Of a stretch of DNA of 55,679 bases, positions 1 through 9,913 are shown piece after piece. The DNA is taken from assembly GCA_937960435.1 (NCBI GenBank), contig CALGPN010000033.1, positions 1 through 55,679 on the forward strand, written 5' to 3'. The notes under the pieces were generated by a model. It saw only the letters and a program-made list of their open reading frames with translations. It had not been told where the DNA came from and did not search any database. Position 1 is the first letter of the stretch. Every line of letters begins with the position of its first letter. The translations under genes were made by a program, and so were the position numbers. The stretch is from an uncultured Desulfosoma sp. Its GTDB lineage: Bacteria; Desulfobacterota; Syntrophobacteria; Syntrophobacterales; DSM-9756.

Positions 1-204
1 GTTCTCAATAGAGCTCTGAAGCCCGATAAACTCGAAATCATCGATGAATCGGGCATCCTGAAGGGGAAGAGTGCCCGAACATCGGGCAGGGAGGGTGTCG
101 GGCCGCACGGGCCGAGATGGGCGCCATGGTCGTGCGGCCGAAGACAAGTGGCGCAACCGACCTCCCGAGGGTTTCACCAAACTCAGCATAAGGGAGGAGA
201 ATGC
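1..204. other. Left edge and leader of the prepilin gene, with nested hairpins
   Basis: No gene can be named here. Three inverted repeats are visible: GCCCGAT (21-27) with ATCGGGC (48-54); GCCCGA (73-78) facing TCGGGC (82-87); and a perfect 9-bp stem GGCCGCACG (101-109) with CGTGCGGCC (131-139). The reading frame of the pilin is open from base 1, but its first 68 codons contain no recognisable domain. An upstream gene could end at the TGA at 17-19 in another frame. I looked for a GEMM cyclic-di-GMP riboswitch, which is common upstream of pilins in this group, and did not find its conserved core. Confidence 0.4.
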
Positions 205-801
205 ATGAAGGGAAAGGGTTCGGATCAAAGGGGTTTTACCTTGGTGGAATTGGCCATTGTGCTGGTCATCATCGGGATCATCCTGGGGGCCGTGCTCAAA
301 GGCCAGGAACTCATCAACAACGCGAAAATGAAGCGTGCCTACAACCAGTACCGTGAAGTTTTGGCGGCCATTTACACGTATTACGATCGTTACGGGAAAT
401 ACCCCGGGGACGACCCCAATGCGGCGACGCGCTGGTCCACAGCGAACCCCGTCCCGACGAACGGAAACAACAACGGGCTGATCGAGGGCTTCACTTTCGG
501 CTGCAGCAATCAAACGACGGAGACCTGTCAAGCGTGGTACCATATGCGCCTGACAAACCTTCTCGTGGGCACGGGGGCTCAGGCTCCGTCCAATGCTTAC
601 GGTGGGAGTATCGGAATTGGATACATCACCGTACAGGGTCTGACAACTCAATGGATCGGCTTCGACAACGTGCCCGGAGATGTGTGCCAGAGCTTGGATC
701 AACAGTACGACGACGGCGTCTACAATACAGGAAGCATCCGGGGCTCCGGAGACTACGTGGCAAACCCGAACGTCATTTACGATCTCTATTTCCGCTTGTA
801 A
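205..801 (+). CDS. Type IV prepilin-like / pseudopilin protein
   Basis: 198 aa. The N-terminus is a class III signal: a short basic leader (residues 1-10) ending in Gly, then FTLVELAIVLVIIGIILGAV. A prepilin peptidase would cut before Phe11 and leave Glu at mature position 5, followed by one hydrophobic helix to about residue 31. The remainder is a soluble head with the KYPGDDPNA motif seen in many PilE/PulG-like minor pilins or pseudopilins, plus paired cysteines. The ATG at 205 is chosen because AGGGAGGAG at 191-199 sits at correct spacing and because it places the leader correctly; upstream in-frame starts would make the leader too long. It probably belongs to a type IV pilus or type II secretion pseudopilus. 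The PilB/GspE-like ATPase at the other end of the window is a possible partner, but the two genes are 54 kb apart. Confidence 0.88.
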   Translation: MKGKGSDQRGFTLVELAIVLVIIGIILGAVLKGQELINNAKMKRAYNQYREVLAAIYTYYDRYGKYPGDDPNAATRWSTANPVPTNGNNNGLIEGFTFGCSNQTTETCQAWYHMRLTNLLVGTGAQAPSNAYGGSIGIGYITVQGLTTQWIGFDNVPGDVCQSLDQQYDDGVYNTGSIRGSGDYVANPNVIYDLYFRL

Positions 802-862
802 GGGTGAAAAGGGCAGGGGCCTCACACGGCTTGCCAGGGCATTTTCCCCTTAACCCATGCGG

Positions 863-925
863 CTGCAGACCGACGGTTCTCGAGAAAAAAATCCTGAGTG
901 AGGTCGTCGGTCTGCAGACCTTTTT
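863..925 (+). terminator. Rho-independent terminator after the prepilin gene
   Basis: A perfect 13-bp stem, CTGCAGACCGACG (863-875) with CGTCGGTCTGCAG (905-917), is followed within three bases by TTTTT (921-925). The loop is long, at 29 nt. The right arm extends into its own palindrome GGTCTGCAGACC (909-920). It lies between the convergent prepilin and M28 genes. Confidence 0.6.
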
Positions 926-1030
926 CGTACAATGTGCCCTCTGCTGGAGGAAGAAGGTCGATTGTCGCCCTATAAAAGACGTGGCGATAATAAGCTTCGA
1001 GAATCTGCCGATCTCAGGAAACCTAAAATC

Positions 1031-2026
1031 CTATCGCGACGCATTTTCGCACAAGAACCCCCCCAGGCTTTTCACGAGCTGGGCCATGAATGCGAAATCC
1101 AGGGTATCCAAGGTGTCGTGGACCGTGTGGTAGTAAGGGTTGCGATAAAAAGCGGAATCCGTGACCATGACGGCGGGAAACCCGGCATCCCAGAACGGGG
1201 CGTGATCGCTCAAACGCACGGAAGGAATGACCCAGCCGTTCAACGGCACGGTCAGCGTGACCACCGGAAGCTCGCGATTTTTCTTGAAGGCTCGTTCCAT
1301 GGCCCGAACCAGCCCTCGGGATCGGAAATTGCCCACAATGCCGATAAAGTCGCCCGTCGACGGATAATCCATGAAATTCAAAGGAAACGGGTAGCTCTGA
1401 CAGCCGGGCTTTCGGCACGTGTAGCCCACCATTTCCAAACAGATCATCCCGTCGATCCGTTCCCGCGCCTTTTTAGCGTTGCGAGCGCGTACGCGACTGC
1501 CCATGAAGCGGGTCCCGTAAGCCGGAGGTTCTTCCAAGGCGAAGGCGATAAATTGAACGGCCGCCCGCGACGCCGCGCCGCACCCGGCGACATGGACAAG
1601 ACGGGCGGTTTCCAGAAGAACCGCCACGGCACTGGCGTTGTCGTCCGCTCCTACCGTTCCGGCCAAGGAATCGTAGTGGGCCCCGACGAGATAACGGCGC
1701 GTTGAGGCCGCCGAGCCTGTTTCCGCCACGATGTTGGATACGGTCGTGCTTCCGTAGGCATAGGGCTCTTCCCAGACGTGCAGCCCTGCCGATCGGAACG
1801 TTTCCGCAAGGTAGCGGGCCGCGCGCTCATGGCGCGCAAGGTCCGCGACGCTGCGCTCGCCGATTTCCACCGTGAGCACCTGCACATGACGGCGAAGAGC
1901 GGCCGCCAGAGCCGCCATGTCCTTGGGGAATTCATGCCGGGTGTTCATGGCCTTTTCCTCCATCGCGCCACACAACCCCACCGTGGTCCCAACCCAGACG
2001 GCCACGAGGCCGGCTATGGCGCGCAT
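1031..2026 (-). CDS. M28-family zinc aminopeptidase, exported
   Basis: 331 aa from the chosen start. A hydrophobic N-terminus (about residues 1-21, ending LCGA) looks like a signal peptide, so the enzyme probably acts in the periplasm. The M28 metal-binding landmarks appear in order: HYDS (His117), GADDNAS (Asp128), the EE pair (165-166), LEMVGY (Glu198) and YHTVHDTLD (300-308). These fit a co-catalytic two-zinc aminopeptidase that removes N-terminal residues from peptides; the substrate cannot be told. The frame stays open upstream to 2143, but that extension lacks signal-peptide character and would overlap the start of the divergent small gene at 2127. The downstream ATG is therefore preferred. 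Confidence 0.85.
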   Translation of the reverse strand: MRAIAGLVAVWVGTTVGLCGAMEEKAMNTRHEFPKDMAALAAALRRHVQVLTVEIGERSVADLARHERAARYLAETFRSAGLHVWEEPYAYGSTTVSNIVAETGSAASTRRYLVGAHYDSLAGTVGADDNASAVAVLLETARLVHVAGCGAASRAAVQFIAFALEEPPAYGTRFMGSRVRARNAKKARERIDGMICLEMVGYTCRKPGCQSYPFPLNFMDYPSTGDFIGIVGNFRSRGLVRAMERAFKKNRELPVVTLTVPLNGWVIPSVRLSDHAPFWDAGFPAVMVTDSAFYRNPYYHTVHDTLDTLDFAFMAQLVKSLGGFLCENASR

Positions 2027-2126
2027 TCTTCCCCGACGCGGCCGTCCGGAACCTGGAAATCTGCCGTCATTGGCACGATATCTGCTCTTGCGAAAGACAA
2101 AATCGCCGGCCGGGAAAGGGCGTGCC

Positions 2127-2339
2127 ATGAAGGTCATTTCCATGCAAGATTATCGCGAAAGGCGCCATCAGGCTCGGGAAAGAGCGCTTTACCGAGCCAT
2201 TGAGCAGGAACAAAAAAATTTTAACGCAGCGTGGGAGAATCTGCAAAAGCTTCCGCCCAACCGGGTCGTCCAGATCTTTCAAAAAAGCCTCAAACATGGT
2301 CTTTTGAACCTGCAGGACATGCACAAAAGATTTGACTGA
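2127..2339 (+). CDS. Small charged protein of unknown function
   Basis: 70 aa. The sequence is rich in Arg, Glu, Gln and Lys (MQDYRERRHQARERALYRAI), is predicted helical throughout, and has no membrane segment or cysteine. A purine-rich GGGAAAGGG stretch lies just upstream of the ATG. It is divergent from the M28 peptidase and about 200 bp ahead of fumC on the same strand. I do not recognise a family. The codon use is similar to the neighbours and the C-terminal half (LPPNRVVQIFQKSLKHGLL) looks like a folded amphipathic helix, so I think it is real rather than chance. Confidence 0.6.
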   Translation: MKVISMQDYRERRHQARERALYRAIEQEQKNFNAAWENLQKLPPNRVVQIFQKSLKHGLLNLQDMHKRFD

Positions 2340-2537
2340 TCCAAAAGCCGCCGATTCCTCGTGAGGGAGATCCCCGTTGGGACTGCGGGGGCTCACGCCT
2401 TCCTTCAGGGCAAGGCGGCGTGATGGGCAACGATGGCCGCCCGCTTCTCATTTTTAAAAGAGGGAAATCCTGCCCCAAGCGTTCAGAAGAGGCATCTTTA
2501 TTTCCGCACAGGTGGTGCAAGGGAACGGGGGAAGACC

Positions 2538-3938
2538 ATGGTCCATGAAAATCGAAGAATCGAAAGGGACTCCTTGGGGGAAGTTCTTGTGCCGCAAGCG
2601 GCCTACTACGGGGCGCAGACCCAAAGGGCCGTGGAAAATTTTCCCATCAGCGGGCGAACCATGCCCAAGCCTTTTCTCGAGGCCTTGGCGCTGATTAAAG
2701 AGAAAGCCGCCGAAGTCCACGCGGCCCATGGAAGGCTGGATCCTTCTTTGGCCGAGGCCATCTGTCAGGCGGCTCGGGAAGTCCGCGCCGGAAAACATTG
2801 GGATCAATTCCCCGTGGACGTATTCCAGACGGGCTCCGGGACGTCCACGAACATGAACATGAACGAGGTGCTGGCCGGTCGGGCCAACGAGATCCTTACG
2901 GGCCGCCGGGGGGGAAAGCACCCCGTGCATCCCAACGACCATGTGAACTTGGCCCAATCCAGCAACGACGTTATCCCTACGGCGTTGCACGTGGCCGCAT
3001 GGTGCGCCATCCGGGACAAAACCCTTCCCGCCTTGGAACGCCTGGAGGAGAGTCTGCGCCGCAAAGCCATGGAGTTTGCCGATGTCGTGAAAATCGGCCG
3101 GACTCATTTGCAAGACGCCTTGCCCGTGACGCTGGGCCAAGAATTTTCGGGCTACGCCCGGCAGATCGCCCTGGCCCGGGAACGCTTGCAATCGGTGGAA
3201 TCCCGGTTGTGCGAAGTGGCCTTGGGGGGAACGGCCGTGGGAACGGGTGTGGGGGTGCCTCCGGGTTTTGTTCGGGAAGTCTTGGACCGGATCAACGTGG
3301 AAACCGGCGCCACATTTCGGGAAGCCGAAAACCATTTCGAGGCTCAGAGCGCCCAGGACGCCGTGGTGGAAACCGGAGGCGCCCTGAAAACGGTCGCGGT
3401 GAGCCTTTTCAAAATCGCCAACGATCTTCGATGGCTCGCTTCGGGACCGCGCTGCGGGATCGGTGAAATCCAGCTGCCGGCGGTCCAGCCTGGATCATCC
3501 ATGATGCCGGGAAAAATCAACCCTGTCATCCTGGAAGCGGTGATCCAAGCCGCCACACGGGTCATGGGAAACGACGCGACTTTGACCTTGGCCGGACAAG
3601 GCGGCGTTTTCGAACTCCAGTTGATGCTGCCGCTTCTCGCATACACCGTTCTGGAATCCATTGAACTGATCGGCAACAGTGCATCGGTCCTGGCCGAAAA
3701 GTGCGTTGACGGCATTCAAGCCCATCGGCAACGCTGCGCCGCCTTCGTGGAACAGAGCCTGGCTTTGGCGACCTTTCTGGTCCCTTTGGTGGGATACGAC
3801 AAGGCGGCGGAAGTGGCGAAAAAAGCCCATGAGGACGGAGTCACGGTGCGAGAGGCGGCTCGAGCCCTGGGGATCGCCGAGCCGCAAAAGATCGATGCCG
3901 CCTTGGCCGACGTGCTCCCACGCTCTGTCTCATCGTGA
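2538..3938 (+). CDS. fumC: Fumarate hydratase class II
   Basis: 466 aa, the usual length for the oxygen-stable, iron-free class II fumarase, which interconverts fumarate and L-malate in the cytoplasm. The superfamily signature GSSMMPGKINP is at residues 319-329, and GSGTSTNMNMNEV and GRTHLQDALPVTLGQ supply the other two conserved active-site regions. These separate it from aspartase and argininosuccinate lyase, although aspartase is the nearest alternative. The ATG at 2538 starts the conserved N-terminus (RIERDSLGEVLVP); the frame is open upstream but not conserved in character. In sulfate reducers and syntrophs fumarase serves the TCA cycle or the methylmalonyl-CoA route of propionate oxidation. 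No other gene of that pathway is adjacent, so the role here is inferred. Confidence 0.95.
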   Translation: MVHENRRIERDSLGEVLVPQAAYYGAQTQRAVENFPISGRTMPKPFLEALALIKEKAAEVHAAHGRLDPSLAEAICQAAREVRAGKHWDQFPVDVFQTGSGTSTNMNMNEVLAGRANEILTGRRGGKHPVHPNDHVNLAQSSNDVIPTALHVAAWCAIRDKTLPALERLEESLRRKAMEFADVVKIGRTHLQDALPVTLGQEFSGYARQIALARERLQSVESRLCEVALGGTAVGTGVGVPPGFVREVLDRINVETGATFREAENHFEAQSAQDAVVETGGALKTVAVSLFKIANDLRWLASGPRCGIGEIQLPAVQPGSSMMPGKINPVILEAVIQAATRVMGNDATLTLAGQGGVFELQLMLPLLAYTVLESIELIGNSASVLAEKCVDGIQAHRQRCAAFVEQSLALATFLVPLVGYDKAAEVAKKAHEDGVTVREAARALGIAEPQKIDAALADVLPRSVSS

Positions 3939-4325
3939 TGGCTTGTCCGTCGCGACACGTCAAAAGTCTGACGATGTGGGAAAGGAGGCTTTCCGTTCGG
4001 GGTAACGAGGGTGATTGCGCTCGGTAGGGCGTCGGCCCGCGAGAGGGCGGCCTGACGTTTCCAGGGCGGAGGGGATTTCAGGGTTTGGCACAAGAAGCCG
4101 CAGGCCTTGAGAACCATTCACGGTTTTTCATTACCCGGACGGTGCAGCGGGCGAGGATCAGCCCAACAGAAAGACTCAGGGCGTTTTGATTGATAACGGT
4201 GCGGGCGGGAAAGCCATCCCAGGCACGTATCTTGCTCCAGCAAAGGATGCGCGGGGGGGAAGACGCGCGTTGGGCGGTTCTCCCGCGGGTCGAGGGAAAA
4301 ATGTGCCGTACAGGAGGAACGTCCT
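3939..4325. other. Intergenic region between fumC and the lysozyme-like gene
   Basis: 387 bases without a convincing gene. It ends in a strong ribosome-binding site (AGGAGG, 4311-4316) for the next gene. A TGGCAC element at 4086-4091 resembles half of a sigma54 promoter, but the GC partner is one base out of register. No terminator with a U tract is seen behind fumC. Confidence 0.4.
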
Positions 4326-5402
4326 GTGAGTGTGCCCGTCATTCGTAAAACGATTCCAAGCCCGACGTCCGGTGCGGTCGGCCCGGGAAGCCATGCCCCC
4401 ACGATCGTGCGCTCCATGGGGCAGCGACTGTTCGAAAAGGTGCTCCAAGGGGAAGGTGAGGGATCCCTGGGGGGAAGTCGGGTGCCGGAGGAAATGGCCC
4501 TTTTGACCGGCGCTTCTCAGGAGGTGAACGGCGTTCGGGAGCGATCCGCCGTCCGCAACGCCGACCCGGCGGCGCTTCAGGCCATGATCTCGGCGGCGTA
4601 CATCAAAGCGTCCGCCTTGGGTTCCGGGGCGTCGCCATGGAAAGGATCGAGTGTGTTGGGGGCTTCCCTGCGCAGTGGAATGGTCGCGGCGCCGGCAGGA
4701 GCTTCCGCATTGGATGCGGTTTCCTCGGAAGGTTCCGGGTTCGGGGCGGCGGCCGTTTCCCCTGAGGACGGTTTGGGGCGGCTGGCGGCCCGATTCGAAT
4801 CGGGAGCCGCCGGGGTGGAAGCCATAGGCTACGATCCCGCCGGTGGCACGTCTTACGGGATGTATCAGATAGCGTCTCGAACGGGTACCATGGCTCGCTT
4901 CCTGGATTTTTTGGAGCTGCATGAGCCTCGCTGGGCGGCGCGTCTGAGAGCGGCGGGTCCTGCGAATACGGGGAGCACCGGAGGGGCCATGCCGAAGGTG
5001 TGGCGCAGCCTGGCCAAGGAAGACCCGGAACGTTTCGCCGCCTTGCAGCAGGCCTTCGTCCGCATGACTCACTATGAACCCGCGCGGCAGGCGGTGCAAG
5101 AGGCGACGGGCGTGGACGTGGACCGCACGTCTCGGGCGCTACAAGAAGTGCTGTGGAGCGCGGCGGTGCAGCACGGGCCGGGTCGAGCGGCGGAGATGTT
5201 TATTCGGGCGGTGAAAGAACAGGGCCGGGTCGGCGGGGCTCTGAACGAAGCGGCTCTCATTCGAAGCATTTACAAAAATCGCAGTCGATCCACCCAAGGG
5301 CTTGAAGGCCCTCTGCGGGAGGCTCTTTTGCGTCGTTTCTGGGAAGAACAGGGGATGGCGCTGGCCATGCTGCAAGAAGTCGGGAAAGATCCCGTGGCGT
5401 AG
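4326..5402 (+). CDS. Putative peptidoglycan hydrolase with a lysozyme/chitosanase-like domain
   Basis: 358 aa, starting at GTG behind AGGAGG. Residues 1-150 are low-complexity, rich in Gly, Ala and Ser, and look like a linker. From about 150 the protein resembles the lysozyme-like C-terminal part of VgrG-related and phage-tail-associated proteins: RFESGAAGVEAIGYD, then GGTSYGMYQIASRTGTM, a conserved Asn-Thr-Gly segment, and HYEPARQAV. Glu158 is the likely catalytic acid and Asp170 a second candidate, by analogy with soluble lytic enzymes. There is no signal peptide, so export would need a dedicated route such as flagellar export, a type VI spike or a phage-like device. No gene for any of these lies nearby. 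The fold assignment is from memory of related sequences; the cellular role is unknown. Confidence 0.6.
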   Translation: MSVPVIRKTIPSPTSGAVGPGSHAPTIVRSMGQRLFEKVLQGEGEGSLGGSRVPEEMALLTGASQEVNGVRERSAVRNADPAALQAMISAAYIKASALGSGASPWKGSSVLGASLRSGMVAAPAGASALDAVSSEGSGFGAAAVSPEDGLGRLAARFESGAAGVEAIGYDPAGGTSYGMYQIASRTGTMARFLDFLELHEPRWAARLRAAGPANTGSTGGAMPKVWRSLAKEDPERFAALQQAFVRMTHYEPARQAVQEATGVDVDRTSRALQEVLWSAAVQHGPGRAAEMFIRAVKEQGRVGGALNEAALIRSIYKNRSRSTQGLEGPLREALLRRFWEEQGMALAMLQEVGKDPVA

Positions 5403-5538
5403 CCGAAACGGTGAACCTTTCCATGGAGGCTGCCGCTTTCCCCTAGGGAAGCTCAAGGGGTGGCCCGTTCATGGGTGGAGGGCCCCGACGGGCTACGGGG
5501 TGGCCGCTCACCCGGTGCCGCTCATGAATGCCGTTGCT

Positions 5539-5560
5539 GGCCCGGGGGGTGCCCCGGGCC
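5539..5560. terminator. Strong GC hairpin between convergent genes
   Basis: GGCCCGGGG (5539-5547) pairs perfectly with CCCCGGGCC (5552-5560) across a GGTG loop. There is no T tract on either side, so it may stop transcription weakly or act as an RNA 3' end. It lies between the converging lysozyme-like gene and acetoacetyl-CoA synthetase. Confidence 0.45.
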
Positions 5561-5582
5561 GAAACGTTTAGGGGTTTCGTCC

Positions 5583-7535
<1,953 letters not shown>

Positions 7536-7750
7536 GAAAGCCTCCGTTTTCCATGAATTTCGTCAATCCCCAGATGCCCCCACGTCCTTCCATCCGCATG
7601 CCATCGGCTGAGAAGGCCGAGCGTCCGTAGAGACTGAGGCAACGATCACGAGAAGACGGGATGCGACGGCCACGAATAGAAGAGTGCGATCATGTTAGCA
7701 GGTTTTGGATGTGAACAAAAGTTTAAAATATGCAAACTTCTCTGGAAGCT

Positions 7751-8101
7751 TCACAGTTCCGGGGCTCCCGCCGGGATGAGGCACACAATCCGCAAAGGCT
7801 CGTCGGAGGTGTTCCGGAATTGGTGTTCTTCATTGGGGGGGATGAACACGGCGTCTCCCTGGGCGATGGGGACCCATCGGCCGTCCGTGAAGGCGGCGCC
7901 GCGCCCTTCGTGGACGAAGATCTCGTGTTCCCAATCGTGGGCATGGCGGGGGGTGTGGCCGCCGGGGTTGATTTCGAAGAGTCGCATACAGAACCGATGG
8001 GCGCCGTCTTTGGCGCCGATCAGAACGCGGCCCGTGACGCCTCGAGCGGCGTCGTTATCGAAGAAGGTGCCGGGAATGTCCTTGTAGGATTGGATTTTCA
8101 T
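7751..8101 (-). CDS. Single-domain cupin protein
   Basis: 116 aa, a small conserved beta-barrel. Cupin motif 1 is GGHTPRHAHDWEHEIFVHEG, with two His and a Glu as the expected metal ligands, and motif 2 is FIPPNEEHQFRN, with the third His. All metal ligands are present, so a metal-dependent function such as an isomerase, a dioxygenase or a ligand sensor is possible; the substrate cannot be inferred. The gene precedes acetoacetyl-CoA synthetase on the same strand, which may hint at a link but is not proof. Upstream it faces the repeat array at 8129-8370. Confidence 0.82.
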   Translation of the reverse strand: MKIQSYKDIPGTFFDNDAARGVTGRVLIGAKDGAHRFCMRLFEINPGGHTPRHAHDWEHEIFVHEGRGAAFTDGRWVPIAQGDAVFIPPNEEHQFRNTSDEPLRIVCLIPAGAPEL

Positions 8102-8128
8102 GATTAAGACTCCCTGGAATGGTTGAAG

Positions 8129-8370
8129 GTTGACGCCTTCAGGTCATCGACCCTGTAGGAGCCGGCTTGCCGGCGATTTCACCTCCTTGCGTTGGGTGAG
8201 GGTTGTCTCTTTCAACTCATCGACCCTGTAGGAGCCGGCTTGCCGGCGATCTTTCCTCTTTGCAGCGGGTGAGGGTTGTCTCTTTCAACTCATCGACCCG
8301 TCGCAGGAGGAGCCGGCTTGCCGGCGATCTTGCGTCCTTGCAACGGGTGAACGTTGACGCTTCAGGTCGG
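8129..8370. repeat. 73-bp tandem repeat array containing three REP-type palindromes
   Basis: Three copies of a GTTG(A/T)CxC...TTCA..TCATCGACCC... unit begin at 8129, 8202 and 8275, and a truncated fourth begins at 8353. The spacings are 73, 73 and 78 bp. Each full unit carries the palindrome GAGCCGGCTTGCCGGCGAT (ends at 8177, 8250 and 8328), preceded by GTAG in the first two copies. The flanking parts of each unit are conserved too (CCTTGC..GGGTGA), so this is a tandem duplication of a REP-bearing segment and not a CRISPR array. It lies between the divergent cupin and TIM-barrel genes. Confidence 0.9.
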
Positions 8371-8425
8371 CACACGTGCCTTACATAAGACGATCGGCCA
8401 CCCTGAGGCAAGGGAGACGAAGTCC

Positions 8426-9250
8426 ATGAGCCGGTTTTTCGGTGCTCGGGTGCCGCGGGCGGCCCGCCTTGTTCATGTGAACATGCCGTGGGTCATGCTT
8501 CCCAAGTACCTGCCGATCATCCAAGAGGAGAGATTTCATTTGGAATTGGGCTTCACGGGGGACGATCTGGACCGTCTGGACTGGAAAGCCTTGGAGAGCA
8601 CGACGGCGCTTCTCCGCTCCTGGGGATGTGCGCTGACCCTTCACGGGCCTTTCTGGGAGTTGTGTGGCGGAAGTTGCGACGCTTTGATCCGCCAGATGAC
8701 CCTTTTGCGCTGGCACCAGATCTTCGATGTGGCCGCTCAGGTGGAACCCAAACACGTGGTGTGCCACACGGGCTTTGACCCTCGGCATCATCGAGAGCAA
8801 AAGGGCCAATGGATTCGAAGGGCATTGACGCTTCTGGAGCCCCTGGTGGATCGGGCGGAACGTCTCCAGGTCGGCCTATGCCTGGAAAACGTGTGGGAGG
8901 AGGATCCCTCGCTTCACGAGGAAATCTTTTCCCGGCTGCAATCGCCTTTTCTGGGGTTTTGCCTTGATGTGGGCCACCAACATGCCTTTTCTCGAACGCC
9001 CTTGACGGAATGGGTGGAAGCTTTGAGCGGGCGGCTTTTGGAAATTCACGTGCACGATAACGACGGAAGGGGTGACGACCACTTGCCGGTGGGTATGGGC
9101 ACCATCGATTTTGAGCTTCTTTTTCAAACGCTGGTGCGCAAAGGGCGAAAACCCGTTGTTACCGTCGAGCCCCACACGAAAGAGCATTTGCTGAAGACCT
9201 TGGTCAATCTGGATAAGGTGCTTCCTCCGGAGTGGCTGGACCGAGGGTGA
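8426..9250 (+). CDS. Sugar phosphate isomerase/epimerase-like TIM-barrel protein
   Basis: 274 aa, of the AP-endonuclease-2/xylose-isomerase-like TIM-barrel superfamily. Strand-end motifs that carry metal ligands in this fold are visible in order: LTLHGPFW, VVCHTGF, LCLENVWEE, FCLDVGHQHAF, EIHVHDNDGRGDDHLPVGMG and VTVEPH. These fit one or more divalent metals bound by Glu, Asp and His. Its members include isomerases, epimerases and endonuclease IV; the substrate is not predictable here. The ATG at 8426 has GGGAGACG upstream, and the frame extension to 8354 reads through repeat DNA. It starts a plus-strand group with the UPF0045, KH and Lon genes at short spacing, so co-transcription is likely. 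Confidence 0.8.
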   Translation: MSRFFGARVPRAARLVHVNMPWVMLPKYLPIIQEERFHLELGFTGDDLDRLDWKALESTTALLRSWGCALTLHGPFWELCGGSCDALIRQMTLLRWHQIFDVAAQVEPKHVVCHTGFDPRHHREQKGQWIRRALTLLEPLVDRAERLQVGLCLENVWEEDPSLHEEIFSRLQSPFLGFCLDVGHQHAFSRTPLTEWVEALSGRLLEIHVHDNDGRGDDHLPVGMGTIDFELLFQTLVRKGRKPVVTVEPHTKEHLLKTLVNLDKVLPPEWLDRG

Positions 9251-9290
9251 CACGGTCAGGTGTCAACATCGTCTAAGAAGGGAGGCCATC

Positions 9291-9599
9291 ATGGCTATCG
9301 TGGAAGTCAGTGTCGTGCCTTTGGGCACGGCGGACACCAGCCTGAGCCCCTATGTGGCGGGGGCTGTGGACGTTTTGCAAGCAAGCGGTCTTTCTTACGA
9401 ATTGACAGCCATGGGAACCATCATCTATGGAGATTTGGACAGGATTCTGGAAACCGTTCGAGCCATGCATGAGAGTTGTTTCCGAGGGGGCGTGCAACGG
9501 GTCCTGACTCAGATCAAGATCGACGATCGTCGGGATCGGGCGAGCACGCCGCAGGACAAGGTGCGTTCTGTTTTGGAGAAAACGAAACGTTCGCCTTAG
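9291..9599 (+). CDS. UPF0045 / MTH1187-family thiamine-binding-like protein
   Basis: 102 aa, the normal size for the MTH1187/YqgV family. The N-terminal strand AIVEVSVVPLGT, the LSPYVAGAVDVLQASGL segment and YELTAMGTIIYGDLDRIL match the ferredoxin-like fold of this family, known from structures to form tetramers. Some members bind thiamine-like ligands, so a vitamin-sensing or carrier role is plausible but unproven here. GGGAGG stands just before the ATG. The gene lies 40 bp after the TIM-barrel gene and 28 bp before the KH gene. Confidence 0.88.
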   Translation: MAIVEVSVVPLGTADTSLSPYVAGAVDVLQASGLSYELTAMGTIIYGDLDRILETVRAMHESCFRGGVQRVLTQIKIDDRRDRASTPQDKVRSVLEKTKRSP

Positions 9600-9627
9600 G
9601 GGCGAGCCGAGGTTGTGTGAGGAAGAC

Positions 9628-9858
9628 ATGCGGGACTTGGTACATTACCTTGTGAAAGCCTTGGTGGACCAACCGGACAAGGTGGTTTTGGAAGAAAAAG
9701 GAAGCGGCGACACGGTGCTCTTTGAACTGTCCGTGGCCCCGGAAGACATGGGGAAAGTGATCGGCAGGAACGGAAAGACCATCGAGGCCTTGAGGACCGT
9801 GGTACAGCTCGCGGCGACCAGTTCAGGAAAGAAATGCCGTTTGGAGGTTTTGGGCTGA
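9628..9858 (+). CDS. khpA: KH-domain RNA-binding protein (KhpA/YlqC family)
   Basis: 76 aa, a single type II KH domain. The GxxG loop is VIGRNGKTIEALR, the RNA-contact signature, and the C-terminal KKCRLEVLG closes the domain. KhpA proteins bind RNA, often as a dimer with KhpB/EloR, and in many bacteria sit next to rpsP; here the neighbour is a Lon-family protease instead. The ATG at 9628 gives the typical KhpA length. An upstream in-frame TTG at 9613 would add five residues without support. GAGGAAG precedes the ATG closely. Confidence 0.9.
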   Translation: MRDLVHYLVKALVDQPDKVVLEEKGSGDTVLFELSVAPEDMGKVIGRNGKTIEALRTVVQLAATSSGKKCRLEVLG

Positions 9859-9913
9859 GAGGGCTCCAAGGGGCAAAGAGACGAACCTTTTGCGAGGACG
9901 CGGAGGAAAAGGA

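Noticed and set aside
1-204. Cyclic-di-GMP (GEMM) riboswitch before the pilin
   Set aside because: The conserved core sequences of the aptamer are not present; only simple hairpins are seen.
4086-4101. Sigma54-type promoter (TGGCAC...)
   Set aside because: The -12 GC element is one base out of register and the TT before it is missing.
8129-8370. CRISPR array
   Set aside because: The sequence between the palindromes is itself conserved from unit to unit, the units are too few, and no cas gene is nearby.
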